Assembly (NCBI GenBank): GCA_902616615.1
Contig: CACMTN010000002.1
Location: 53,501-117,500 of the forward strand
DNA length: 64,000 nt
Source: an uncultured SAR116 cluster alpha proteobacterium
GTDB taxonomy: Bacteria > Pseudomonadota > Alphaproteobacteria > Puniceispirillales > Marisalimonadaceae
Reading direction: 5' to 3'
Shown: in pieces, positions 1-10,344 of the stretch
How the letters are laid out: every line of letters starts with the position of its first letter
Position numbering within the stretch: position 1 is the stretch's first letter
Position numbers and translations under genes: made by a program
Notes under the pieces: generated by a model
The model's database searches: none
What the model saw: the letters and a program-made list of their open reading frames with translations, nothing else
Told to the model about the DNA's origin: nothing

Positions 1-1038
1 AACACCATACCTATTTTATCTAATGTACTATTAGAAACCAATTCATCTAAAGTATCATTTACTGCCACAGATATGGATATAGATATTATAGAAGAAACAG
101 GCTGTATAGTGGCAAAACAAGGAAAAGTAACACTAGCAGCTCATACATTACACGACATAGTAAGAAAACTTCCTGATGGATCAGAAATAAGAATTGAACA
201 TAAAAATTTAAATGTGGAATTATCTTCAGGAAAATCTAAATTTATCCTACCAACCTTGCCAGTTGATGATTATCCAATTATGTCAAATATCGAAAAAGGT
301 CATGAATTTACCCTTCAATCAATAGATCTAGCCAACTTAATTGATAATACAAAATTTGCAATCTCATTAGAGGAAACACGCTATTATTTAAATGGCATTT
401 TTTTGCACGTTCCTGATTCAAACAAAAAAAAACTTAGAGCTGTTGCAACTGATGGTCACAGATTGGCTCAAGCTGAAATACCTATACCGGGTGGTGCAGA
501 AAACATGCCGGGAATAATTTTGCCTCGAAAAGCTGTCGGTGAAATCAGAAAATTGACTGACGTGACAGAAGGTGAAATAAAAATCACGATTTCAAGTAAT
601 AAGGCTCAGTTTGTTTTTCCAAACTCAATATTAACTACAAAATTAATTGATGGTTCTTTTCCAGATTACCAAAGGGTTATTCCAAAAGAAAATTTAAATA
701 AACTCGTTGTTCAAAATTCAGAATTTTCCAAGGCAATCGACAGAGTATCAACAGTTTCAATGGAAAAATCAAGGGCAGTAAAAATTTCATTAAGAAATAA
801 TATGTTATCATTAAATGTAAATAGTCATGATTTAGGAGACGCTTCAGAAGATCTGGAAATAGATTACAACAATGATGATTTAGATATTGGATTTAATTCA
901 AAATACTTATTAGATATAGCTTCACAGATACAAGGTAAAGAAATTGAAATTTTATTGTCAGACTCTGCTTCGCCAGCATTAATTACAGACCCAGAACAAG
1001 ATGGTGTCATTTTTGTTTTAATGCCTATGAGAGTTTGA
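1..1038 (+). CDS. dnaN: DNA polymerase III beta sliding clamp, 5' truncated
   Basis: The ring-shaped clamp holds DNA polymerase III on DNA and recruits many repair proteins. The reading frame is open from the first base and already matches the family (NTIPILSNVLLET), so the true start lies upstream of the window; the first internal ATG is not the start. About 345 residues are present of the usual 370-375, so only the extreme N-terminus is missing. The C-terminal end VFVLMPMRV is the family's normal terminus. It lies 37 bp ahead of recF in the classical dnaN-recF-gyrB order. Identification is secure. Confidence 0.97.
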   Translation, partial: NTIPILSNVLLETNSSKVSFTATDMDIDIIEETGCIVAKQGKVTLAAHTLHDIVRKLPDGSEIRIEHKNLNVELSSGKSKFILPTLPVDDYPIMSNIEKGHEFTLQSIDLANLIDNTKFAISLEETRYYLNGIFLHVPDSNKKKLRAVATDGHRLAQAEIPIPGGAENMPGIILPRKAVGEIRKLTDVTEGEIKITISSNKAQFVFPNSILTTKLIDGSFPDYQRVIPKENLNKLVVQNSEFSKAIDRVSTVSMEKSRAVKISLRNNMLSLNVNSHDLGDASEDLEIDYNNDDLDIGFNSKYLLDIASQIQGKEIEILLSDSASPALITDPEQDGVIFVLMPMRV

Positions 1039-1075
1039 TTTTCTATCAGATTTAATTTAAAAATCTAGGAGAAAA

Positions 1076-2299
1076 ATGAACAATAATATTTTTAATTTTA
1101 AAGAGAATATTCTCAATATAGAACACACTAAAAGTTTTTATATTGAAAAATTAACAATAAAAAACTTTAGAAATCACTTAAATTTAAATTTTTATTTAAA
1201 AAACTCTTCAATACTAATTTATGGTGGAAATGGTTCTGGCAAAACTAATATATTGGAAGCAATTTCTTTGTTAAATCAAGGTAAAGGCCTAAGAAAAGCA
1301 AATATAGAAAATTTTTTAAATCAAGAAGAAAATAATAATATTATCGATAAAATTTGGGGTATAAATGCTGATTATGTTGGTCCTAAAGGAAAAATCAATA
1401 TTGGTACTGGCTTAAAAAAAACCATATCCAAAAATTCAAGAATTGCTAAAATTAACTCAGATCTTACTCCTTTGAGCTCTTTAGGAAAAATTTTAAATAT
1501 ATCATGGATCACGCCACAAATGTGTCTTTTGATCTTAACTAGCATGAGTGAGAAACGGCGTTTTATTGATAGATTAACTTTATCAATAGATAATTTACAT
1601 TTAAATAGAGTATATAAATATGAAAAACTATTAAGACAGAGAAAAAAACTTTTAATGCAACCAAATAATGATAAGACTTGGTTAGATACTATAGAAACCC
1701 AAATTGGTGAATTGTCTATTGCCATAATTGCAAGAAGACTAGATTTGATAGAAGAGCTTGAAAATTTAAATAATGTAGAATTTAAAAATAATTCTTTGAT
1801 CAAACATTTTCCTTCTGTAGAACTTACAATTTCTGGAACGATAGAAACATTACTTTCTAAAAAATCAGCCGCAGAAGTTGAAGATTATATCAAATTAGAA
1901 CTAAAAAAATCACGATATGATTTTGAACTATCAGTTCCTGGTCCAAATAATTCTTCAATTGAAATATTTAATAGAAATAACAATAAAAACTTAGATATTT
2001 CTTCAACAGGTGAGCAAAAACTTTTATTAATTTCAATTATTTTATCACATGCTAGATTGTTAAATCATAAATTTAACATGGCCCCAATTTTGTTATTAGA
2101 TGATATAGTTGAGCATTTAGACGATAAGCATAGAAAAGCATTATTTATTGAGATATCAAGACATCGCGCGCAAACTTGGTTTACAAGCACAAGTAAAGAT
2201 GCATTTTTAGAATATCCAAGTTTTATTGATAAAATAAATCTTAAAAAAATTAAGGAAAATTTTGATGGTAATTATCACTTTAGGTACGGGGATATTTAA
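1076..2299 (+). CDS. recF: DNA replication and repair protein RecF
   Basis: SMC-like ATPase that loads RecA at gapped single-stranded DNA with RecO and RecR. The Walker A motif GGNGSGKT is at residues 50-57, an ABC-type signature (STGEQKLLL) lies near residue 310 and a Walker B (ILLLDD) follows near 340. At 407 residues it is longer than the usual 360-380; the extra is an N-terminal extension of about 20 residues before the first beta strand. The chosen ATG is supported by the AGGAG four bases before it. The stop codon touches the gyrB start, so the two are probably co-translated. Confidence 0.95.
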   Translation: MNNNIFNFKENILNIEHTKSFYIEKLTIKNFRNHLNLNFYLKNSSILIYGGNGSGKTNILEAISLLNQGKGLRKANIENFLNQEENNNIIDKIWGINADYVGPKGKINIGTGLKKTISKNSRIAKINSDLTPLSSLGKILNISWITPQMCLLILTSMSEKRRFIDRLTLSIDNLHLNRVYKYEKLLRQRKKLLMQPNNDKTWLDTIETQIGELSIAIIARRLDLIEELENLNNVEFKNNSLIKHFPSVELTISGTIETLLSKKSAAEVEDYIKLELKKSRYDFELSVPGPNNSSIEIFNRNNNKNLDISSTGEQKLLLISIILSHARLLNHKFNMAPILLLDDIVEHLDDKHRKALFIEISRHRAQTWFTSTSKDAFLEYPSFIDKINLKKIKENFDGNYHFRYGDI

Positions 2300-4735
<2,436 letters not shown>

Positions 4736-4737
4736 GG

Positions 4738-5970
4738 TTAGTTTAATACATTATCCTTTCTCATAATGTGGTTTGAAATTTGTTGAGATGTAAATGCACT
4801 AAGGGTCCATCCAAGGTGTCCATGACCAGTGTTGTAAAATACCCCAGGCAATTTTCCACTACCAACTTTTGGTACCATGCTAGGTGTCATTGGCCTTAAT
4901 CCTGCCCATGGAATTGCATGTTCGGTTGATACTTTAGGAAAAAGCTCATTACACCACCTAATTAGAGGATTTATTCTATCAGCTCTAATATCTTTATTGT
5001 ACCCGTTAAATTCTGCAGTTCCTGCAACTCTAAATCTGTCTTTTCCTAATCTACTTGATACAATTTTAGCCTTATCATCTAGTAAAGAGACATAAGGAGC
5101 GTTTCTAACACTATCTTTATCGTTAAGTAATACTGTGATGGAATAACCCTTTACAGGATATATATTTACATTGTCACCTAAATCGTTTGCTATAAATTTA
5201 CTATTCACGCCAGCACAAACTACAATTCCATCATAATTTTGTTTATGAATTTTATTTGATCTATTAAAGGTAATAATTGGTTGTTTTTTGTCGTGATTAA
5301 CTCTAACAATTTCTGTTTCATAAAAGAATTTTACACCCTTTTTTTCACAAGCCTTAGCTAATAATTTTGTGAACTTATGAATATCCCCAGACATATCACT
5401 TTTAGTGTAAAATCCTCCAATAAAGTTTTTAAGATTTAAAGTTGGTTCTATTGATAACATTTCATCTTTTGAAACTTCCCTTCTATCTAACCCTGCTTCT
5501 AAAAGCCATTTATTTACTTCTCTACCATGTTTTAATGAGTCATGACATTCACATAAATGCATAATACCTTTCTCTTCAAGGTCCAGTTTAATATTTTCCT
5601 TTTCCAAAATTCTTTTGAATTCGTCTCTGCTATCTATAGCCATTTTTGCTGTTAAAATTGTATTTTTTTTGTGATCTGGAATATTACTTATAAAATCTAA
5701 TATCCAGCCAATTTTATGGAAATTTAACTTTGGACTGAATAGCAATGGCGCATCTTTTTTTAACATCCATTGGATACCTTTTCCAATTGTTGACCAACTA
5801 TTCCAAACTTCAGCATTACAGGCTGATAATTGACCACCATTTGCAAAACTAGTTTCCATTGCAGCATATCGGTTTTTGTCAAAAACGGAAACAATATACC
5901 CTTTTTCTAAAAGTTGGTAAGCAGTGGTTATGCCAGTTATACCTGCTCCAATTATTGCTATATTTTTCAT
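4738..5970 (-). CDS. dadA: FAD-dependent D-amino acid dehydrogenase / glycine oxidase-like protein (DadA family)
   Basis: Flavoprotein of the DAO superfamily that oxidatively deaminates small amino acids to 2-oxo acids, passing electrons to quinone (DadA) or oxygen (glycine oxidase). The N-terminus carries a Rossmann GAGITG motif at residues 8-13, and the C-terminal HGHLGWTLS segment is the family's FAD-contacting end. At 410 residues the length matches DadA. The ATG has a GGAG six bases upstream, and that site is part of a glycine riboswitch expression platform. This control by glycine makes glycine, or an amino acid converted to glycine, the likeliest substrate; that step is inference. The family assignment is firm, the substrate is not. 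Confidence 0.85.
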   Translation of the reverse strand: MKNIAIIGAGITGITTAYQLLEKGYIVSVFDKNRYAAMETSFANGGQLSACNAEVWNSWSTIGKGIQWMLKKDAPLLFSPKLNFHKIGWILDFISNIPDHKKNTILTAKMAIDSRDEFKRILEKENIKLDLEEKGIMHLCECHDSLKHGREVNKWLLEAGLDRREVSKDEMLSIEPTLNLKNFIGGFYTKSDMSGDIHKFTKLLAKACEKKGVKFFYETEIVRVNHDKKQPIITFNRSNKIHKQNYDGIVVCAGVNSKFIANDLGDNVNIYPVKGYSITVLLNDKDSVRNAPYVSLLDDKAKIVSSRLGKDRFRVAGTAEFNGYNKDIRADRINPLIRWCNELFPKVSTEHAIPWAGLRPMTPSMVPKVGSGKLPGVFYNTGHGHLGWTLSAFTSQQISNHIMRKDNVLN

Positions 5971-5976
5971 AATAAA

Positions 5977-6025
5977 CTCCGTGACAAAGTTATTTTAAAT
6001 TAAAGATCACCCCATCTGTCACGGA
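5977..6025 (-). promoter_or_regulatory. Glycine riboswitch expression platform (Shine-Dalgarno sequestering helix)
   Basis: On the minus strand, TCCGTGACA at the 3' edge of the second aptamer is exactly complementary over 9 bp to TGTCACGGA just before the dadA start. The second segment contains the first three bases of the GGAG ribosome-binding site. Pairing would hide that site. Glycine binding would keep the first segment in the aptamer and free the site, which predicts a translational ON switch. The complementarity is seen directly; the switching model is inference. Confidence 0.7.
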
Positions 6026-6170
6026 ACCTGAAAGACTGACCAAAATTGGCTTACCCCTTCGGTGGATGATAAAATCATCACTCTCCAGATTATCAACTTT
6101 TTGTGTTTCGGGTGCCTGAGAGTTTCCGGGGCGGTTGCTCCTTCGGCGGTTATAAATAACTCTCTCACAC
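6008..6170 (-). ncRNA. Tandem glycine riboswitch upstream of dadA-like gene
   Basis: Read on the minus strand, the leader shows two consecutive glycine aptamer cores. The first has GAGAG, then GCCGAAGGAGCAA and ACTCTCAGGCA. A short linker follows, then GGAGAG, ACCGAAGGGGTAA, TCAGG and GACAGATGGGG. These are the conserved elements of the glycine aptamer family. The first aptamer is less canonical at its 3' end, where the usual GACAGAGG-type segment is degenerate. The element lies entirely between the exporter gene and dadA. Short open frames across it are chance products of the structured RNA. Confidence 0.9.
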
Positions 6171-6190
6171 AAAAAGACAATGATATGATT

Positions 6191-6219
6191 AGATTAACAA
6201 TGTTTAAAAATAAAAACAA
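6191..6219 (-). promoter_or_regulatory. Candidate sigma-70 promoter for the riboswitch-dadA transcript
   Basis: On the minus strand TTGTTT and TAATCT are separated by 17 bases, placing a start site about 15-20 bases before the first aptamer. The match is only moderate in AT-rich DNA; transcription could also enter from the exporter gene upstream. Confidence 0.35.
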
Positions 6220-6232
6220 TAGAATAAAATCT

Positions 6233-7117
6233 TTAAATTTTAATCTGAAACTTAGAGACCATAAAAACTCCAAGACAAGAAACTAGCAAACCCAAAAAGT
6301 CAAAAAAAGTAAGTGTTTCTTCTATTATTAAAAAAGCAAGTAAAGCTGAAATAGGTGGAACCAAAAAAAATAAAGTAGATGTTTCATTTGCTTTATTATT
6401 TGCTAGTAACCACATCAGTATTAAAAAAGCACCTAATGAAATAGCAAAAACTTGCCATGACATAGCTAAAATAAAATCATCTGAAAAATTTATAAAAAAT
6501 TCTTCAAAACAAAGTGCTAATATAAGATGAAAAATTGAGGCGCTTAATGCTTGTAAAAAATTATTTCCAGATAGAGATAAATCAGACCCTATTTTTTTTT
6601 GCCAAATAATACCTAGCGAAGATGAAACAAGCCCAACTATTCCAGCAAAAAATGCAATTGGGGTCAAACCATCAATGAGATCAGAGACTATAATTATAAT
6701 TGCACCACTAAATCCTAAGAGAATTCCTAGCCATTGAAATTTAGTCAGAGTTTCATTCAAATAAATTTTTGCTAAAATTGATGTTAGAATAGGTTGTAAT
6801 GAGACTATTAACGCAATAAGAGTAGCTGATATACCTTTAGACAAAGAAAAAAAAACCCCACCTAAATATAAGCCATGAAATAATAACCCGCTTATGGATG
6901 CATTTTTAAAAGATTTGATAGAAATATATGTATGTTTTGAATAAAAAATAAAAAATAGAAAAAAAAAGAAGGCAACTACCGCAAATCTTATTGATAGAGA
7001 AAGAAAAGGTGGAGCATTATCAACAATTATTTTACTTGTAATAAATGCTGAAGACCATAATATTACAAAAATTATTGGTATTATATTAAAAATATGAACA
7101 ACTTTCTTATTTAACAA
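6233..7117 (-). CDS. EamA/DMT superfamily transporter
   Basis: Inner-membrane permease with about ten transmembrane helices arranged as two EamA repeats. The motifs LYLNETLT at the end of the first repeat and FLIIEETLTFFDFLG in the second are typical of drug/metabolite exporters such as amino acid exporters of the RhaT/YdcZ type. The substrate cannot be read from the sequence. The only start in place is TTG with no clear ribosome-binding site, 14 bases after the rhodanese stop, so coupling to the upstream gene is likely. Its position just before the glycine-controlled oxidase makes an amino acid substrate possible but unproven. Confidence 0.85.
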   Translation of the reverse strand: MLNKKVVHIFNIIPIIFVILWSSAFITSKIIVDNAPPFLSLSIRFAVVAFFFFLFFIFYSKHTYISIKSFKNASISGLLFHGLYLGGVFFSLSKGISATLIALIVSLQPILTSILAKIYLNETLTKFQWLGILLGFSGAIIIIVSDLIDGLTPIAFFAGIVGLVSSSLGIIWQKKIGSDLSLSGNNFLQALSASIFHLILALCFEEFFINFSDDFILAMSWQVFAISLGAFLILMWLLANNKANETSTLFFLVPPISALLAFLIIEETLTFFDFLGLLVSCLGVFMVSKFQIKI

Positions 7118-7131
7118 ACTATCATAATAAA

Positions 7132-7527
7132 TTATCTTGGTTCTTCAATTGGTCCTTTTTCATCTAACCACTTGCTGAAACCTCCAACTAGATGTGAGGT
7201 ATTTAAAAGTCCAATTTCTTTTGCTGAAAGTGTAGCAAGTGCAGAACGCCAGTCAGACGCACAATAAAAAATAAAATGATAATTATCGTTAAAAAATTTC
7301 TTATGATATGGGCTTTTAGGGTCTATCCAAAACTCTAACATACATCTTGGAACATGTTTTGCTCCAAATATACGTCCTGTTTTTTGGATTTCTCTTATAT
7401 CCCTTACGTCAATGAATAAGTTAGTTTTGTTGTTATGCATTTTAATAGCATCACTTACCTCTAAACTATTTATTTGTTTTTTTGCATTTTCTACAAGTTT
7501 TATTACTGAGGTTTTTAATTTAATCAT
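7132..7527 (-). CDS. Rhodanese-like sulfurtransferase domain protein
   Basis: Single-domain rhodanese of 131 residues. FIDVRDIREIQKTGRI is the N-terminal signature, and the active-site loop CASDWRSA carries the persulfide-forming cysteine near residue 89. Such proteins move sulfane sulfur to acceptors; the acceptor here is unknown. No signal peptide is visible, so it is cytoplasmic. The loop residues fit sulfur-transfer rhodaneses rather than phosphatase-type relatives. It sits between a renalase-like flavoprotein and an exporter, which gives no clear functional hint. Confidence 0.85.
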   Translation of the reverse strand: MIKLKTSVIKLVENAKKQINSLEVSDAIKMHNNKTNLFIDVRDIREIQKTGRIFGAKHVPRCMLEFWIDPKSPYHKKFFNDNYHFIFYCASDWRSALATLSAKEIGLLNTSHLVGGFSKWLDEKGPIEEPR

Positions 7528-7568
7528 TTTATACTTTCTTTAAATTTATATAAAATAACTGATCAAAT

Positions 7569-8498
7569 TTATTTTAGTCTATCAAAAATTAAATCAGCTG
7601 CTTTATATCCAGAAATAAATGCGGATTCAACATTAGGGCCTTCCAAAAAATCTCCTGCAATTGCAACTGGATATTTAAAATCAATCTGTGTTCCTGAGCA
7701 TTTATTTGCTACTTTAGCATATCTCCAAATATGTAAACTATGAAACTTTATTTTTGACTTTAAAAAAAACTGTTTTATGGATAACATTATTTTTTCTTTT
7801 AAAAAATCTTTATCTTCATTGTAATTTAAATTTGAGAATTCTTCATTCGTATGAGCTGTCCAAACATTTAGGTCACTACCAGAGGCCATCCAACTCAATA
7901 TTCCTGGTTTTTTATAAAAATCATAGAAAATTTTTAGATCAGATGGAATTTCGTCAAAAGTAAACATTAGAGCTATACATGCATGATATGATCCAGTTTT
8001 GAGTGTTGTCTGTAGCGAAGGAAATTGCTTTAATAACTCATAATTTTGAGGTGCTGGAAGTGTTGAAATTACACCATCGTAACTCATCCATTTTTTTATT
8101 TTGTCATCAAGAACATTAATTCTATTATTATCTGGCTCAATTTCAGTAATTTTCACTTTTTGTTTGATGTGCAATTCTTTTGATAAATTTAGCAAAAAAT
8201 CTCTCATAGTTTCATTGCCCCTATATCGTTTAGGGTCAAAATTTCCAAATTCTTTTATATACTTACCTTCAATTCCTGAACTAATTATTTTTTTAAATGT
8301 ATGTGTTTTGGCAGTAAAAAATTGGGCTCCATGAAAAAAACTTGAATTAGACTCGTCATTTATTTTTCTAGTACTCATTCTTCCACCAATAAAATTTCCT
8401 TTATCTACAATAATCGAGTTTATACCATAAGATTTTAACTTTAATGATGATGAAATTCCTGCTATTCCTGAACCAATTATTAATATTTTTTTTGACAT
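7569..8498 (-). CDS. Renalase-like FAD/NAD(P)-binding amine oxidase
   Basis: Flavoprotein of 309 residues with the dinucleotide-binding motif GSGIAG at residues 9-14, the following GGRMSTR segment that contacts FAD, and the C-terminal VAIAGDFLEG motif. This arrangement is typical of the compact renalase-like amine oxidases of bacteria, some of which repair isomeric forms of NAD(P)H. The substrate is not evident. The ATG is preceded by AAAGGG. It is the first gene of a minus-strand set with the rhodanese and exporter. Confidence 0.8.
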   Translation of the reverse strand: MSKKILIIGSGIAGISSSLKLKSYGINSIIVDKGNFIGGRMSTRKINDESNSSFFHGAQFFTAKTHTFKKIISSGIEGKYIKEFGNFDPKRYRGNETMRDFLLNLSKELHIKQKVKITEIEPDNNRINVLDDKIKKWMSYDGVISTLPAPQNYELLKQFPSLQTTLKTGSYHACIALMFTFDEIPSDLKIFYDFYKKPGILSWMASGSDLNVWTAHTNEEFSNLNYNEDKDFLKEKIMLSIKQFFLKSKIKFHSLHIWRYAKVANKCSGTQIDFKYPVAIAGDFLEGPNVESAFISGYKAADLIFDRLK

Positions 8499-8545
8499 TT
8501 TTACCCTTTCAAAATCAAATATAATTTAAAGGATAATAAAAAAAT

Positions 8546-9541
8546 ATGGAAAATTTTTATGTAAAATCTGAGTTTATATTAGAAAAATTTCAGTTTGATC
8601 AAAAATTTATAATTCCACCAGTTAAAAAAATGAATGTTGATTCAGTAATCAGTATCTATGAAGGAATGAGAGACTTTTTCCCACAATATCAAGAAAATAA
8701 GCAAGAAATAATTTTAGCTCCAAGATTAGAAAATATTCTAGATAATTTTGATGCTTTATTATTGGACGCGTTTGGTGTTTTAAATATTGGCTCTTCATTA
8801 ACTCCTGGAATCATTCAAACACTTGAAAAAGCCAGAGAAAAAAATATTACTCTTCTTGTTGTAACAAATGGCGCAAGTAATAATTCTTTTAAAAAAAGAG
8901 ATCAACTGGCTTCATTAGGACTTGAATTTTCTAATGATGAAATAATTTCAAGTAGAGAAACTGCTGAAATATTTTTATCATTTAATCAACCTGAAGGTCC
9001 TTTAGGTGTTTTAGGTAATGTTGGGAACAATTTCAATGTACCCAATCTTAGTTGTTTTGAACTTGAACAAGACCCTGATATGTTTGATGAAATGAATTCA
9101 TTTATATTACTTGGAACACTCCAATGGGATACTGTATGGCAAGAAATATTGTTCAATTCTCTAAAAGTAAATCCAAGACCTTTATTTGTAGCAAACCCAG
9201 ATTTAGTAGCTCCACATGAAAAAAAATTTAGTATTGAGCCCGCATATTATGTATCGCATCTAATAAAAAATGGTATTCATTTACCTTTTTGGTTAGGAAA
9301 ACCTTTCTCAACAATTTTTGAGCTGGCTATCAATAGATTAAATGAATTATCAGGAAGATATATTCCCTTGTCAAGAATAGGTATGGTTGGTGATACTTTA
9401 CATACAGATATTTTAGGTGCCAATAGTTTTGGGTTGAAATCTATTTTAATGACAAAACATGGATTATTAAAAAATACAAATGTAGGAAGTGTAATTAGAC
9501 AAACTAATATTTCTCCAGATTATATAGTTGAAAGCCCATAA
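8546..9541 (+). CDS. HAD-superfamily class IIA hydrolase (NagD-like)
   Basis: Predicted phosphatase with a Rossmann-like HAD core and a C2 cap. Motif I is LLLDAFGVLN near residues 72-81, motif II VVTNGAS near 112, motif III the lysine of GKPFSTIF near 251 and motif IV GMVGDTLHTDILGA near 280. The second residue of motif I that is Asp in most phosphatases is Phe here. Related class IIA alphaproteobacterial proteins carry Trp there (DxWGVLHDG), so activity may persist but differ. An N-terminal extension of about 60 residues precedes the core. The gene ends three bases before the ABC ATPase and probably starts the operon that continues to folB. Confidence 0.82.
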   Translation: MENFYVKSEFILEKFQFDQKFIIPPVKKMNVDSVISIYEGMRDFFPQYQENKQEIILAPRLENILDNFDALLLDAFGVLNIGSSLTPGIIQTLEKAREKNITLLVVTNGASNNSFKKRDQLASLGLEFSNDEIISSRETAEIFLSFNQPEGPLGVLGNVGNNFNVPNLSCFELEQDPDMFDEMNSFILLGTLQWDTVWQEILFNSLKVNPRPLFVANPDLVAPHEKKFSIEPAYYVSHLIKNGIHLPFWLGKPFSTIFELAINRLNELSGRYIPLSRIGMVGDTLHTDILGANSFGLKSILMTKHGLLKNTNVGSVIRQTNISPDYIVESP

Positions 9542-9544
9542 GAT

Positions 9545-10342
9545 ATGAATAAAGATAAAATAAATGATTTAATATTAAAGGACGTATGTTTCTCATATTA
9601 TGAGAAAGATAATAAAAAAATTATTTTGGATAATTTTAACTGTAAAATTAAAAAAGGTAAATTTACAAGTATTATTGGTCCCTCAGGTACTGGGAAAACA
9701 AGCTTGTTAAGGTTAATAGCTGGGTTAGTTGAACCCGAAAGTGGAGAAATTAAATTCGATAATAAGATTTTAAATAATGTAATTAATCAGATAACACTAA
9801 TCCAACAAAATCCTTCATTAATGCCTTGGTTAAATGTTTTTGACAACATTACATTTTCAAATTTGAATAACAAAAAAACTAGTAAAGATTATATAGAAAA
9901 ACTTATTAAAGATATTGGTTTAAAAGAGTTTTCTTCATACTTTCCTCATCAACTATCAGGAGGATTGTTACAAAGGGTTGTAATTGCTAGGGCATTAATT
10001 TTTAATCCTAATTTATTATTATTAGATGAACCATTCGCAGCATTAGATAATCTTAGCCGAGAAATCATTGCAGGTGAGCTTGTTTCGATAATAAAAAATG
10101 CATCTCTTACTGTAATTATGGTAACACATTCTATTGAAGAAGCAGCTTTATTAAGTGATGAGGTTTTGATAACAGGTATTTCCCCTATAAAAATAATTAA
10201 AAAATTCACACCTCCTAGAAGAACTAATAATCAATCTTGGCAAAAATTAGGATTAAGAAAATCATTACAAGATAAATCTTTTAATGACTATTTAAAATTA
10301 ATTAGAGATACTTCATATACAGCCCTCGATAAGGAAATATAA
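9545..10342 (+). CDS. ABC transporter ATP-binding protein, nitrate/sulfonate/taurine-type
   Basis: Cytoplasmic ATPase subunit of an importer. Walker A GPSGTGKT is at residues 45-52, the Q-loop is in IQQNPSLMPW near 88, the signature LSGGLLQR is at 137-144 and Walker B LLLLDEPFAALD is near 157-168, followed by the switch histidine in VTHS. The spacing and the C-terminal tail of about 60 residues resemble SsuB/TauB/NrtD-type proteins. No permease or binding protein lies next to it, so it is an orphan here. The nearest transporter lacking an ATPase is encoded near 23.6-26.6 kb; whether they pair is unknown. Confidence 0.88.
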   Translation: MNKDKINDLILKDVCFSYYEKDNKKIILDNFNCKIKKGKFTSIIGPSGTGKTSLLRLIAGLVEPESGEIKFDNKILNNVINQITLIQQNPSLMPWLNVFDNITFSNLNNKKTSKDYIEKLIKDIGLKEFSSYFPHQLSGGLLQRVVIARALIFNPNLLLLDEPFAALDNLSREIIAGELVSIIKNASLTVIMVTHSIEEAALLSDEVLITGISPIKIIKKFTPPRRTNNQSWQKLGLRKSLQDKSFNDYLKLIRDTSYTALDKEI

Positions 10343-10344
10343 AT

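Noticed and set aside
1372..1803. 143-codon minus-strand frame
   Set aside because: Antisense to recF, which has strong motifs in this stretch; the translation has no domain features.
5990..6286. Several short open frames on both strands (60-84 codons) between dadA and the exporter gene
   Set aside because: They lie over the glycine riboswitch and its promoter, have no family resemblance and no good ribosome-binding site; the conserved bases fit RNA structure instead.
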